Shown: positions 8,939 to 17,529 of the stretch, piece by piece | Layout of the letters: each line of letters begins with the position of its first letter | How positions within the stretch are numbered: position 1 is the first letter of the stretch | From: JBBSUQ01 sp964389755 | GTDB lineage: Bacteria; Bacteroidota; Bacteroidia; Flavobacteriales_D; Crocinitomicaceae | DNA: 64,000 nt | Reading direction: 5' to 3' | Assembly: GCA_964389755.1 (NCBI GenBank) | Contig: CAYMEW010000018.1 | Coordinates: forward strand, 15,173-79,172 | Notes under the pieces: model-generated | Told to the model about the DNA's origin: nothing | The model's database searches: none | Seen by the model: the letters and a program-made list of their open reading frames with translations, nothing else | Translations under genes and position numbers: made by a program

Positions 8939-9094
8939 ATGAAAGATGTAAGATCTCTTTTCCAGGTTGCGATTGCCATGCTGCTTTTTGTGTTGTATGT
9001 GCTTTTGAACCTGGTCAGTGAAGAGGAAAGAAAACCTGAAAAAGAACTTTCTGCAAAACTTTCCTCCATTCACACGATCAACACCACCCATTAA
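8939..9094 (+). CDS. Small single-pass membrane protein, 51 aa, unknown
   Basis: ATG-initiated ORF of 51 codons, flanked by its own -7 box upstream and a terminator right after the stop, which is the main evidence that it is a gene. The product has a short N-terminus (MKDVRSLFQ), one hydrophobic helix (VAIAMLLFVLYVLLNLV) and a charged tail (SEEERKPEKELSAKL). No family is recognised. It could be an inner-membrane microprotein modulating a larger complex, but nothing nearby points to a partner. Confidence 0.6.
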   Translation: MKDVRSLFQVAIAMLLFVLYVLLNLVSEEERKPEKELSAKLSSIHTINTTH

Positions 9095-9102
9095 CCACTT
9101 CT

Positions 9103-9134
9103 CCCGGTGCAGACTTCCTGCGCCGGGGTTTTCT
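9103..9134 (+). terminator. Intrinsic terminator after the 51-aa gene
   Basis: CCCGGTGCAG pairs with CTGCGCCGGG (one G-U) around the loop ACTTC and is followed by GTTTTCTT. It isolates the small gene as a monocistronic unit. Confidence 0.85.
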
Positions 9135-9147
9135 TAAACTATTCATC

Positions 9148-9789
9148 ATGAAACACACTCAACCGATTCTTCTTCTGACCTGTATCCTTCTGTTCTTCGG
9201 ATGCGGGATTCGCATTGAAAAACGCCATTACAGACCCGGATTCACCGTGACAAAATTCAGAAACTATGTATCTGACAGCGCAGTTGAATTATCGGAACCG
9301 GAACAAACGGAGCGGATACCAACGCCTTTCCCGGCACAACTTGAAGAACCGGTACCCTCACTTCGCTCATCGCAGGTCTTAATTGATAGCATAAGTATCC
9401 CGGCAATTCCCGAAGTAGCGCGGAATTCTTTAGAAGGTCAAAGCCCCGCAACTGCGAACAAACCAGTTTTACTCTCCTTAGAACAAGTGCGCGCCGAAAT
9501 GCACGTGGAAACTAAAGTTCCAACGCAAAATACTTCGCCTGCTAAAAAAGGAAATCCGGCCCCGGAAACACGTGCCGCTCTAAAACTGGGAGGCCTCATT
9601 CTACTGTACATACTCCTTTTCGGACCACTTGCGATTACCTTATACTTCCTGGCATACGTGGAAACACTCGCAGCGACAATCCTGGCTTTCGCATTTCTGG
9701 GTTTATACATCGGATCGTTCATTTATTTCGTGATCCGTATTTTCAGAGAAATGCGTATTCGAAAGGAAATTCAGTCCTCCGGTTCGTGA
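9148..9789 (+). CDS. Putative lipoprotein with two C-terminal membrane helices
   Basis: A 213-aa product starting with a lipoprotein signal (ILLLTCILLFFGCG, predicted lipidated Cys19). A proline/glutamate-rich, poorly structured middle (about residues 45-145) follows, then two strong membrane helices at about 147-167 and 172-196 and a basic tail (RIFREMRIRKEI). A lipid-anchored N-terminus with a C-terminal helical hairpin resembles small Bacteroidota envelope proteins of unknown function. The 3' end overlaps the convergent yidD gene by 19 bp. Confidence 0.7.
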   Translation: MKHTQPILLLTCILLFFGCGIRIEKRHYRPGFTVTKFRNYVSDSAVELSEPEQTERIPTPFPAQLEEPVPSLRSSQVLIDSISIPAIPEVARNSLEGQSPATANKPVLLSLEQVRAEMHVETKVPTQNTSPAKKGNPAPETRAALKLGGLILLYILLFGPLAITLYFLAYVETLAATILAFAFLGLYIGSFIYFVIRIFREMRIRKEIQSSGS

Positions 9790-10037
9790 TGTTTACAGCG
9801 ATGTCGTTTCGGCACCGGATCATAGCCACTTCCTCCCCAGGGGTGGCAACGGCTGATCCTTCGGATACCAAGATATATTCCTTTCAACGGACCCCATTCC
9901 CGAATCGCTTCGATCATATAAGATGAGCACGTTGGTTCGAACCGACAGTTCGCGGGGAAGATCGGGCTGATGATCCACTGATAAAGCCGGACGAGTAAAA
10001 TGAATGGAAAACCGATAATGCGGTAAAATGTGCGCAT
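9771..10037 (-). CDS. yidD: Membrane protein insertion efficiency factor YidD
   Basis: An 88-aa member of the YidD family, which assists YidC-dependent insertion of inner-membrane proteins. The start MRTFYRIIGFPFILLVRLYQ gives the usual amphipathic helix; PTCSSYMIEAIREWGPLKGI and RRISRCHPWGGSGYDPVP are the family hallmarks, with its conserved cysteines. I chose this ATG over an upstream one 10 codons earlier because the family starts here and a -7 box lies 28 nt upstream. It stands alone here rather than in an rnpA-yidC cluster. Confidence 0.95.
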   Translation of the reverse strand: MRTFYRIIGFPFILLVRLYQWIISPIFPANCRFEPTCSSYMIEAIREWGPLKGIYLGIRRISRCHPWGGSGYDPVPKRHRCKHHEPED

Positions 10038-10064
10038 AAAACTGGTCGAATTCGCAACTTTATT

Positions 10065-10072
10065 CAAAAGTA
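10065..10072 (-). promoter_or_regulatory. -7 box TACTTTTG for yidD
   Basis: On the minus strand TATACTTTTGAA matches TAnnTTTG; the same 12-mer precedes xth. Predicted start near 10060, leader about 23 nt. Confidence 0.5.
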
Positions 10073-10139
10073 TACTAATTTTTAATAAAAAGCGTTAAAT
10101 TAGTGAGCAAGGCAATAAAGCTAAAAACCCTTATTTCTT

Positions 10140-11084
10140 ATGTATAAAGTACTTTTCGCCCTAATGCTCACCTCGTATTCTTTTAGTCAGCCTATGTTCT
10201 CCTGGGATGACGAAAAGATCGAAGTCAGCAAAAACAACGAACTCAGTGTGGTCATGAGTGCCGATGACATTTTTGACGAAAACTGGTGTACACTTCCACA
10301 GCCTTTATTCTGGAAGGAGATCATGTCTCTGAGTCCGGATTCCTGCCTGGTCAACATTGCGGAAAACCGGGAGGTTGTTGCACGCATGTCGCTGAAAGAC
10401 TGGCACGCCCAGAGCGAAGCGCAAAAAGACGTTTTCCGGGACAGTATTCGCAGCTGTTATAATCTTGATTCAGGTGCGCGGATTTATGTAACTACCGGGA
10501 AAAATGATTTCTACCGTTTCCAGGATGTTTACCCGAGTCTTTCCAGGGGAGTTGAAGCCTTCGAAAAGTACCACGTGGACCCCTGGTATGCACAGGCCAT
10601 TTTGCTCATTGAGAGTCCGGGACAACTTAAAAAATCAACCGTCGGGGCTTACGGAGCGTTTCAACTCATGCCTGCTGTAGCCCGGGCACAGGGACTCAAA
10701 GTGAACCGGTACGTGGATGAGCGCAAGGACTTTGACAAATCGGCCATGGGTGCAGCGCGCCTACTTGACCGCATCTGCATTCCGGAAGCAAAGTCCATTC
10801 TGGACGACGCCGGATACGACTACTGCGAAGATGAACTGTGGTTTCGCCTTTTTGTACTACACGTGTATCACGCCGGAGCTTACAATGTACGTGCAGTTGT
10901 CAACAAGATCGGGAAAGTGCGCAACGGTCAGGAACTGATCCGGAACATGTGGCAAAACTCCGCTGCGAGTTTCGGAAATAATTCTCAAAATTATACGCAA
11001 TTGGCACTTGCCGCGCAGTTGGTACTTCACGACATGATTTACGCAGAAAGTACGGCCGTTTATCCCTGCTCGGCCAGCCTTTAG
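10140..11084 (+). CDS. Secreted lytic transglycosylase (SLT family)
   Basis: A 314-aa peptidoglycan-cleaving enzyme with an N-terminal export signal (MYKVLFALMLTSYSFSQ). The catalytic core spans about residues 135-290: the catalytic glutamate in AILLIESPG (E158), the GAYGAFQLMP motif (169-178), and the downstream AMGAARLL and HVYHAGAYNVRAVV segments typical of the lysozyme-like SLT fold. The N-terminal 130 residues are unfamiliar. It is monocistronic, with a strong terminator after it. Expected in the periplasm or outer membrane. Confidence 0.88.
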   Translation: MYKVLFALMLTSYSFSQPMFSWDDEKIEVSKNNELSVVMSADDIFDENWCTLPQPLFWKEIMSLSPDSCLVNIAENREVVARMSLKDWHAQSEAQKDVFRDSIRSCYNLDSGARIYVTTGKNDFYRFQDVYPSLSRGVEAFEKYHVDPWYAQAILLIESPGQLKKSTVGAYGAFQLMPAVARAQGLKVNRYVDERKDFDKSAMGAARLLDRICIPEAKSILDDAGYDYCEDELWFRLFVLHVYHAGAYNVRAVVNKIGKVRNGQELIRNMWQNSAASFGNNSQNYTQLALAAQLVLHDMIYAESTAVYPCSASL

Positions 11085-11126
11085 CCACTTGTCCGAACGA
11101 AATTAACTGTTATATTTTTTTAGTTA

Positions 11127-11168
11127 AGAGCAGTAAGGTGTGAAATATCACCTACTGCTCTTTTTTTA
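11127..11168 (+). terminator. Intrinsic terminator after lytic transglycosylase gene
   Basis: AGAGCAGTA(A)GGTG pairs with TCACCTACTGCTCT with one bulged A, then a T8 tract. Confidence 0.9.
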
Positions 11169-11243
11169 TTGCAACCCACTGAACTTTTTCAAAGTTTTTA
11201 TCGTCTGCAATTAAAGAATTAATAATATACCGAAAAGATTTTT

Positions 11244-11251
11244 TAAATTTG
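11244..11251 (+). promoter_or_regulatory. Possible -7 box TAAATTTG
   Basis: It matches TAnnTTTG within an AT-rich stretch after a terminator and would give a 42-nt leader for the secreted gene at 11298. No TTG lies at the -33 spacing, so support is weak. Confidence 0.35.
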
Positions 11252-11297
11252 TGTTTGTAATTTAACACTGCTTTAAAAAACTACAAATAGTAACTCT

Positions 11298-11747
11298 ATG
11301 AAACGACTCTATGTAAAACTCGGCGCGACGCTTCCTTTTTTAGTGATGCTGCTCCTGACTTCGGGCCGAACCGTATCCGGTGAACAGATGGAACGTGTGG
11401 TTTTCGAAAACGATCAGATTAAAATCTCTTCACATGTGGAAGAATGTATTCGTCCGCAGGATGGGACGGATAATTTCTACGTATTTCTCGAGGTGACCAA
11501 TAAATCTGCAAAGTCACTGAATGTGGCTTATGACAAACAACTTACCTATAACGGGAAGTGCATCGGGTGTGACGAAGCAAACGAGGAATTGCATGTGAAC
11601 CTGACTGTTCCGGCCGGATCCACGCTAAGCGGAACCTGTGATCCGAAGGACGGCAAAGATCTGAAGATCTTCCACCACATGGGCGGCGGATTTTCAAAGA
11701 ACGTGCTGGATGCCTTCGAACTGAACAACATTACTATTACTGAATAA
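11298..11747 (+). CDS. Secreted protein of unknown function, 149 aa
   Basis: An exported protein with a signal peptide (MKRLYVKLGATLPFLVMLLLTSG). The mature part is predicted to be all-beta: FENDQIKISSHVEEC, NFYVFLEVTNKSAKSLNVAYDK. Four cysteines (ECIRP, GKCIGCDE, SGTCDP) could form disulfides. It looks like an immunoglobulin-like sandwich of the kind that carries a conserved accessory surface protein, but I recognise no family. It sits 10 nt upstream of the large T9SS adhesin and is probably co-transcribed with it. Confidence 0.7.
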   Translation: MKRLYVKLGATLPFLVMLLLTSGRTVSGEQMERVVFENDQIKISSHVEECIRPQDGTDNFYVFLEVTNKSAKSLNVAYDKQLTYNGKCIGCDEANEELHVNLTVPAGSTLSGTCDPKDGKDLKIFHHMGGGFSKNVLDAFELNNITITE

Positions 11748-11757
11748 AACCCGAAAG

Positions 11758-14247
11758 ATGAAAAAATTACTATACACGCTACTCCTTTCGATCGGCGGAA
11801 TGCAGCTTGCCAATGCCCAGTGTACGGTGACGGCCTCTGCCGGTAACACGACTATTCCGTGTAACGGCTGTACCACGCTTTCCGTAAGCGGTGTCGGCAA
11901 CGGCTCGGTCGCGTTCCAGGAAACATTTAACTCAGGCTCACCGACCGGATGGTCCTTTACACAGTCTGTAACAATTGCCAACAATACCTGCGGTGTTCCT
12001 TCTCCCGACGGAACCCCTTTCATGTGGATGGGTGCCCAGGCGGCCAATCCGCGTGACATGACAACCGTTAGCTTCGACCTTTCGCTTGGTGGCCAGATCT
12101 GCTTTGAAATGCGTTATGCAGAACAGGGAGACCCAAGCCCGTGTGAGGGACCGGACGAACCGGACGAAGGCGTTTACCTGCAATATTCCATTGACAACGG
12201 AGCAACCTGGGTCACCATTAATTACTGGGATCCGTATCCCGGAACGGTGGCGTCACTTATTAACTGGGGTAACTACTGCGAAAACATTCCCGCAGCTGCG
12301 CAAACGACCAACACAATGATCCGCTGGCACCAGGACGCCGTTTCTGCAAACGTCAATGACCACTGGGGAATTGATAACGTGCAGATCACGCTGACAGACC
12401 CGAACTACCAGATTACCTGGGATCACGACGGTTACTCACTCGGAACAGGGAACTACGTCGGAACCAACCCGACTCCTGTGTGCCCGGATACGACCACTTC
12501 TTATTCGGTAACAATGACAAACGGGACGTATACCTGTACAGATACCGTGACAATCAACATTAGTTACCCGAATATCTTCAATGTTGTGGCCAACGATCCG
12601 ACCTGCGGAAATACGAACGGTAACCTCAATGTACTCGTTAATGGTGGTGCCGGAGGATACCAGTACAGCATTAACAATGGTACTACTTTCCAGGGGAATG
12701 CCTACTTCAGCAACCTCGGACCGAATACTTATTACATACAGGTCATCGACCAGAACAGTTGTACGGATGAAGATACGGTTACCTTAACCGGTGTACAGCC
12801 GATGGATATCGTTTCCGTAGACAGCGTAAATACAAGTTGTGGTGAAAGCGACGGAGAAGTGTCTTTCATTGTTACTGGCGGTACTCCGGGCTACCAGTAT
12901 AGTGTTACAAACGGCACGAACCTGCAAAACGACAGCCTCTTCCAAAACCTGGCAGCGGGTACTTATACGATCTATGCGAGTGACGTAAACGGTTGTTTCA
13001 TAACGGATACCGTGCATGTACAGGCTTCCGGGAGTCCTTCAATTGACAGCACGGACCTCGTAAATGAGCAATGTGACCTCGCAAACGGACAAATACTGGT
13101 TTATGCAAGCGGCGGTTTAACTCCGTACACTTACAACTTGGATAACTCCACAGGACAGGCAGGATCAACATTTGCGAACCTGTCGGCAGGAACCTACGAA
13201 GTATTCGTTGTGGACCAGGATAACTGCCAGGATTCGCTAACGGTAAGCATTACGAACACACCGGCTCCCACGATGGTCATGACTGACACAAGCGTGTGTG
13301 ACTTTGGATTCTACGTAAGCGGTACACAGTCTCAAACGGGTTCTATCTGGTCTGCAAACGACACAACGGTCCATTTCCAGAACAATAATTCGCTCAATCC
13401 GTATATCAACAGCAATACCTCCGGAACATATACGATTACTTTCCAGGATACGGTGTGTAATTTCAATCAAAGCTTTGATGTATTCTTCATTCCTTACCCG
13501 TACACACAGATCAACGATACCACGATCTGTCTCGGGGAAACGTATACCTTAAATGCACTGGATTATCCGAATAACGACAATTATACCTGGTCAACGGGAG
13601 ACGTGAACACTACGGCTATTTCCATCGGGCAACCGGGTCTGTATATCGTTACGACCAGCAACAATTGCGGTACGCACAGCGATTCTGCTTACATTGAAAT
13701 GGATACGGTGTGTAATTTCAATCAAAGCTTTGATGTATTCTTCATTCCTTACCCGTACACACAGATCAACGATACCACGATCTGTCTCGGGGAAACGTAT
13801 ACCTTAAATGCACTGGATTATCCGAATAACGACAATTATACCTGGTCAACGGGAGACGTGAACACTACGGCTATTTCCATCGGGCAACCGGGTCTGTATA
13901 TCGTTACGACCAGCAACAATTGCGGTACGCACAGCGATTCTGCTTACATTGAAATGATCCTGTGTGATATTGAAGTGCCGAACGTGTTTACTCCGAACGG
14001 TGACATGGTAAACGATGTGTTCAAGCTGATCAATCACAGCGGGATCAAAAGCCTGACCTGTGTGATCGTGAACCGTTGGGGAAACACAGTAGCAGAATTC
14101 AGTGATCCTGCATTCGTGTGGGACGGAAAAGACGGCGGCGGAAACGAACTTGGCGACGGAACTTACTTCTATAAGATCATCGCCACTACCGAGGCGGATG
14201 AAGAACTTGAAAAACAGGGAATGGTTCAGCTTGTTCGAAATAAATAG
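11758..14247 (+). CDS. T9SS cell-surface protein with SprB-type repeats and gliding-motility (CHU_C) C-terminus
   Basis: An 829-aa secreted protein with a signal peptide (MKKLLYTLLLSIGGMQLANAQ). Residues about 25-230 are a beta-rich domain resembling MAM/choice-of-anchor modules. About 274-500 hold three SprB-like repeats, each with a CGxxxG start, GGxxxYxYS centre and AGTYxxxxxDxxxC end. Residues 564-648 and 649-733 are identical copies of an 85-aa unit, from an exact 255-bp tandem duplication. The last roughly 95 residues (VPNVFTPNGDMVNDVF, NRWGNTVAEF, WDGKDGGGNELGDGTYFY) are the CHU_C domain recognised by the type IX secretion system (type B). Likely a surface adhesin. Confidence 0.93.
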   Translation: MKKLLYTLLLSIGGMQLANAQCTVTASAGNTTIPCNGCTTLSVSGVGNGSVAFQETFNSGSPTGWSFTQSVTIANNTCGVPSPDGTPFMWMGAQAANPRDMTTVSFDLSLGGQICFEMRYAEQGDPSPCEGPDEPDEGVYLQYSIDNGATWVTINYWDPYPGTVASLINWGNYCENIPAAAQTTNTMIRWHQDAVSANVNDHWGIDNVQITLTDPNYQITWDHDGYSLGTGNYVGTNPTPVCPDTTTSYSVTMTNGTYTCTDTVTINISYPNIFNVVANDPTCGNTNGNLNVLVNGGAGGYQYSINNGTTFQGNAYFSNLGPNTYYIQVIDQNSCTDEDTVTLTGVQPMDIVSVDSVNTSCGESDGEVSFIVTGGTPGYQYSVTNGTNLQNDSLFQNLAAGTYTIYASDVNGCFITDTVHVQASGSPSIDSTDLVNEQCDLANGQILVYASGGLTPYTYNLDNSTGQAGSTFANLSAGTYEVFVVDQDNCQDSLTVSITNTPAPTMVMTDTSVCDFGFYVSGTQSQTGSIWSANDTTVHFQNNNSLNPYINSNTSGTYTITFQDTVCNFNQSFDVFFIPYPYTQINDTTICLGETYTLNALDYPNNDNYTWSTGDVNTTAISIGQPGLYIVTTSNNCGTHSDSAYIEMDTVCNFNQSFDVFFIPYPYTQINDTTICLGETYTLNALDYPNNDNYTWSTGDVNTTAISIGQPGLYIVTTSNNCGTHSDSAYIEMILCDIEVPNVFTPNGDMVNDVFKLINHSGIKSLTCVIVNRWGNTVAEFSDPAFVWDGKDGGGNELGDGTYFYKIIATTEADEELEKQGMVQLVRNK
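13447..13956 (+). repeat. Exact 255-bp tandem duplication inside the T9SS adhesin gene
   Basis: 13447-13701 and 13702-13956 are identical base for base and in frame (85 codons each). Each unit encodes one Ig-like module running from DTVCNFNQSF to HSDSAYIEM. Identity at synonymous sites means either a very recent duplication or gene conversion, or an assembly artefact. Confidence 0.95.
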
Positions 14248-14266
14248 ATATCAATAAGATCACGAC

Positions 14267-14300
14267 AAAAAGGGTGAAACAATTTGTTTCACCCTTTTTT
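14267..14300. terminator. Bidirectional terminator between the adhesin and msrB
   Basis: AAAAGGGTGAAAC and GTTTCACCCTTTT form a 13-bp stem around the loop AATTT. A-rich and T-rich flanks let it serve both convergent genes. Confidence 0.85.
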
Positions 14301-14322
14301 ATTACCTGCCCCCTTCTTACTA

Positions 14323-14700
14323 TTATTCTGGATCTTTCACGAATTTCATTGACACGGAATTCACACAATGCCGCGTATTTTTCGGGGTAAATCGTTCTCC
14401 CGTGAAAACATGTCCGAGATGCCCTTTGCAGTTGGCACATACAATTTCAGTTCGACGCCCGTCGGCATCCGGAACGCGTTCTACGGCGCCTGGAATTTCA
14501 TCGTCAAACGAAGGCCAGCCGCAACCGGAATTGAATTTGTCTTCCGTGCGGTACAATTCCGCCTCACAGCGTCGACAGACGAACGTACCTTTTTCTTTGA
14601 CTTCATTGTATTCTCCCGTAAAAGGCATTTCAGTTCCCTTTCGAACAATGACGCGTTCCTCCTCGGGCGTGAGTTTATTCCATTGATCTTTATTCAGCAT
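14323..14700 (-). CDS. msrB: Peptide-methionine (R)-S-oxide reductase
   Basis: A 125-aa repair enzyme reducing R-methionine sulfoxide in proteins with thioredoxin as electron donor. Zinc-binding pairs CRRC (C42/C45) and CANC (C88/C91) are intact. GCGWPSF (59-65) and the catalytic cysteine in RHCVNSVSMKF (C112) are present. No signal peptide, so it is cytoplasmic. Full length for the single-domain family. Confidence 0.97.
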   Translation of the reverse strand: MLNKDQWNKLTPEEERVIVRKGTEMPFTGEYNEVKEKGTFVCRRCEAELYRTEDKFNSGCGWPSFDDEIPGAVERVPDADGRRTEIVCANCKGHLGHVFTGERFTPKNTRHCVNSVSMKFVKDPE

Positions 14701-14758
14701 ACTTGATCGTTTACTTTATATACGAAAACAGTCCGGGAAAAAGATTGTTTACCGCCGG

Positions 14759-15385
14759 CTAATTCTCCATCAGGTAATAATTCTCCGGAATCGCATAGGT
14801 GAAAAAACCGGAAGACACATTGCGCTCTTCCATTCGATTTAGCGTATAGGTGAGTTCGAGGCCGTTCTCAACGGTGGTGAACTGAAGTGGTAATCCGCCG
14901 AGTAGATCCGGGAAAACTACCGAAGAATGAAAACGAAAGTCCCGGTCGCGGCTTACCCAGTTTTCTGTCGGGATTCCCCTGTTATAAGAAACGGCGCGGT
15001 AACACCGGTAGGACATTATCCGGCGACGGTCTTTTTTTACAATGTATGCGGAATCGGCGTCTTTGTAATAGTTGCCGTCGCTGCGCGGAACGCTAACAGC
15101 CACTTCCCATCCCGGAGCATCAAACAGGTTTAAAAGATAAGACGAATCGCGGTGACACATCAGGACGATCGTTCCCTCAGTAGCCTGGTTATAGTCCACA
15201 CGGGTCCAGCTATCGGTATAACTGATCGTCATGGTATGATTACTCAACGAATCACAGGCCGAACTGTCCGGCGTATCAACCGGTCTGCATCCGATCGTAT
15301 ATTCAAGAACGGTCATCCGGTCCTGGGCCCGAAGTGTAGCGCATACAAGTAAGGGCAGCCCTGAGAGCAGCAGCAAAAGTTTCAT
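14759..15385 (-). CDS. Exported protein of unknown function, 208 aa
   Basis: A signal peptide (MKLLLLLSGLPLLVCATLRAQ) and a beta-rich mature region with YTIGC, TMTISYTDSWTRVDYN and KDRRRIMSYRCYRAV. The pattern of strands around a central basic-cysteine segment recalls GLPGLI/DUF4412-type Bacteroidota periplasmic proteins, but the resemblance is weak and I would not assign it. Transcribed on the minus strand between msrB and a DUF4836-type lipoprotein, with a 27-nt gap to the latter. Confidence 0.65.
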   Translation of the reverse strand: MKLLLLLSGLPLLVCATLRAQDRMTVLEYTIGCRPVDTPDSSACDSLSNHTMTISYTDSWTRVDYNQATEGTIVLMCHRDSSYLLNLFDAPGWEVAVSVPRSDGNYYKDADSAYIVKKDRRRIMSYRCYRAVSYNRGIPTENWVSRDRDFRFHSSVVFPDLLGGLPLQFTTVENGLELTYTLNRMEERNVSSGFFTYAIPENYYLMEN

Positions 15386-15412
15386 GGTCGAAATATACTA
15401 ATTGTATAGTTT

Positions 15413-16861
15413 CTACACCGCGATATTGCCTATTTTTTGCTTAATTTCTTCCATAAACACGCCAAGTGCCTGTTTCAGGATGTTCTGATCTTTGTCTTTC
15501 GCCTGGAGATAGATCTTACTTCCGTTCTCATCGAGTTCGATCGTCAGGAAACGTACCACGGAGAGCGCGTTGATCGACCCCTGCATTCCGAAATCGCGAA
15601 TATCGATACCGTCGAGGCTCGCGAACGCCGTAAATCCTTTTTTACCAAAGACCCCGCAGCCTTCCGGAAGGTCGATGCTTCCACCTACCGTATCCTTGTA
15701 GCGGGGCATGGTATAGCCCAGCACACCGTGTTCCGTCATAGAGTAATTGAACCCGATCGGGATTTTCGGTTCGATCAGCGGGAACATTTCGCGCCCGGCA
15801 GCTTCCAGGCCGAGGTACATATTTACGCCGAAACCGAAATTTTCCTGGTCGAGGAACAACAACATTCCCCCTTTTCCGTCAGCGATATTCGAAAGCAGGT
15901 TATTTCCGCTCATGACTTTCATCAGCGTCGGATTGATCTCCAGCTTCTCCGCAATGGCCTCAAGTGTTTCGGGTGAATAGTCACTCAACAGGCTTTCCAG
16001 CTTCGAAAGATCGAGATTGATTGCCATACCCGCGGAAGGACTTCCGTTTCCAAGCGATTTCAATACCGCCGGATCCTGCTCTTCCCGGAAGAAAAGGCGA
16101 CGTTTCAGATCTTCATTGAACAGGTGTTTCGACTCGATAGTTGCCGAGCCGGTCTCGAATTTAAAGGTCGTCTGGATATAACTGTCCTCTACCATTGCTT
16201 TCAATTCCTTTTGCTTATCTGCATCCAGTTTCGAAAGATCGGTATTGGAAGTGCCATACAGCGATTTCAGGTTTGTGCCGAGTACAATATCTGCTTTCTG
16301 CGCTAATATTGCGTCGATCTTGCCACCGGACATCTCCCCGCGACTACGCTCAAATGCCGAGATCAGCATCTGTTTCCCGTCAAATTCTCCACCTTTTCCG
16401 ATCATGATCGCCAGGTCATTGTCCACTCCGATCGCAACATCTCCGTCAAGGTGGTATTTCATTTCACCTTCCTCGCTGAAATCGAAGCCGCTTTTTGTGA
16501 GCATGGCAACCAGCGAATCTTCGCTTTTCACATCCAGGAAAAGGTAAGTGGCTTTCGGATTTTTCCCATTCTCGATCGGACCTTCCACGGCAAAATAAAC
16601 CGGTGACGTCGTATCGATTGCCGAGCGAAAATCGGCGAGTTGTCCGTCCAGCAGTGCCCGCAATTTCGAATCACTTCGATAATCGGTTTTCTGAAGAATG
16701 GTATTCAGGTCGGCCGATCCGAACACGATCACCGAATCATTCGTTTTCAAAAAAGCCGAAAGGTATTCATTCATTAAACGGCCTTTCTCATCCTTTCCGC
16801 AGGACGAGATCATAAAAATTCCAAGTAGCAGGAACAACAGGTAACTTCTCTTGTTTAGCAT
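15413..16861 (-). CDS. DUF4836-type lipoprotein
   Basis: A 482-aa lipoprotein: MLNKRSYLLFLLLGIFMISSCGK places the lipidated cysteine at residue 21. The length, the long alternating alpha/beta layout (NDSVIVFGSADLNTILQ, SPVYFAVEG, GDVAIGVDNDLAIMIGKGG) and phylum suit the DUF4836 family, whose function is unknown. I start at the internal ATG: the upstream candidate at 16891 lies inside the predicted promoter (TATTTTTG at 16889-16896) and would bury the lipobox. Probably outer-membrane or periplasmic. Confidence 0.7.
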   Translation of the reverse strand: MLNKRSYLLFLLLGIFMISSCGKDEKGRLMNEYLSAFLKTNDSVIVFGSADLNTILQKTDYRSDSKLRALLDGQLADFRSAIDTTSPVYFAVEGPIENGKNPKATYLFLDVKSEDSLVAMLTKSGFDFSEEGEMKYHLDGDVAIGVDNDLAIMIGKGGEFDGKQMLISAFERSRGEMSGGKIDAILAQKADIVLGTNLKSLYGTSNTDLSKLDADKQKELKAMVEDSYIQTTFKFETGSATIESKHLFNEDLKRRLFFREEQDPAVLKSLGNGSPSAGMAINLDLSKLESLLSDYSPETLEAIAEKLEINPTLMKVMSGNNLLSNIADGKGGMLLFLDQENFGFGVNMYLGLEAAGREMFPLIEPKIPIGFNYSMTEHGVLGYTMPRYKDTVGGSIDLPEGCGVFGKKGFTAFASLDGIDIRDFGMQGSINALSVVRFLTIELDENGSKIYLQAKDKDQNILKQALGVFMEEIKQKIGNIAV

Positions 16862-16888
16862 GTATCTCTGGTTTCGATAAATTATAAC

Positions 16889-16896
16889 CAAAAATA
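16889..16896 (-). promoter_or_regulatory. -7 box TATTTTTG for the DUF4836-type gene
   Basis: Matches TAnnTTTG on the minus strand, giving a start near 16884 and a 23-nt leader to the ATG at 16861. It decides the gene start against the upstream ATG. Confidence 0.45.
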
Positions 16897-16956
16897 AACA
16901 ATAATTTATACTGCCGGTGTACGTGCCGTTTCTGTAACATAATTTAACTTTGAAAC

Positions 16957-17523
16957 ATGCATTTTGTAGAACCTTTCTTTGGATGGAGAAATTATTACGT
17001 CGCCTCGGAAGACCAGAACTCCCCGTTTTATGGAAGGGACTACAGTGAATTCGAGTTTTCGAACCGCGTTTACAACTATTATATCCATCCGCAATGGGAT
17101 GAATTCGGATCCAATACGCTTTTCCTGAAAATTCTGTTTGTGGATTACGAGGAACATTACGCGATCCTCGAACTTATCGGTGAATGGAACGACGCCATCG
17201 AAAACGACATTATGACGCTCAAGCGGGACATCATCGATGAATTATTGCACTTCGGCATCCACAAGTTTATCATCATCGGGGAAAATGTGCTGAACTTCCA
17301 TTACTCGGACGACAGCTATTACGAGGAATGGTTCGATGACGTGGAAGAAGGCTGGATCGCACTGATCAATTTTCACGATCACGTATTGCGCGAATTCGAG
17401 CACATTCACCTGGACCAGTATTTTGTGATGGGTGGAGAACTGGAGGACATCGAATGGCGCACCTACACCCCTTTCCAGTTTTATAAGAAAGTGCGCAAAC
17501 TCGTGGATCGCCGTATCGGTTAA
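16957..17523 (+). CDS. Conserved acidic cytosolic protein, 188 aa, unknown
   Basis: No signal peptide or membrane segment; rich in aromatic and acidic residues (HFVEPFFGWRNYYVASEDQNSPFYGRDY; YEEWFDDVEEGW). A central alternating pattern (NTLFLKILFVDYEEHYAILELIGEWND, then KFIIIGENVLNFHY) looks like an alpha/beta fold. No family is recognised. A -7-like TAACTTTG at 16945-16952 would place the transcript start at the A of the ATG, implying a leaderless mRNA, although no -33 element is seen. Confidence 0.75.
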   Translation: MHFVEPFFGWRNYYVASEDQNSPFYGRDYSEFEFSNRVYNYYIHPQWDEFGSNTLFLKILFVDYEEHYAILELIGEWNDAIENDIMTLKRDIIDELLHFGIHKFIIIGENVLNFHYSDDSYYEEWFDDVEEGWIALINFHDHVLREFEHIHLDQYFVMGGELEDIEWRTYTPFQFYKKVRKLVDRRIG

Positions 17524-17529
17524 AAACGA

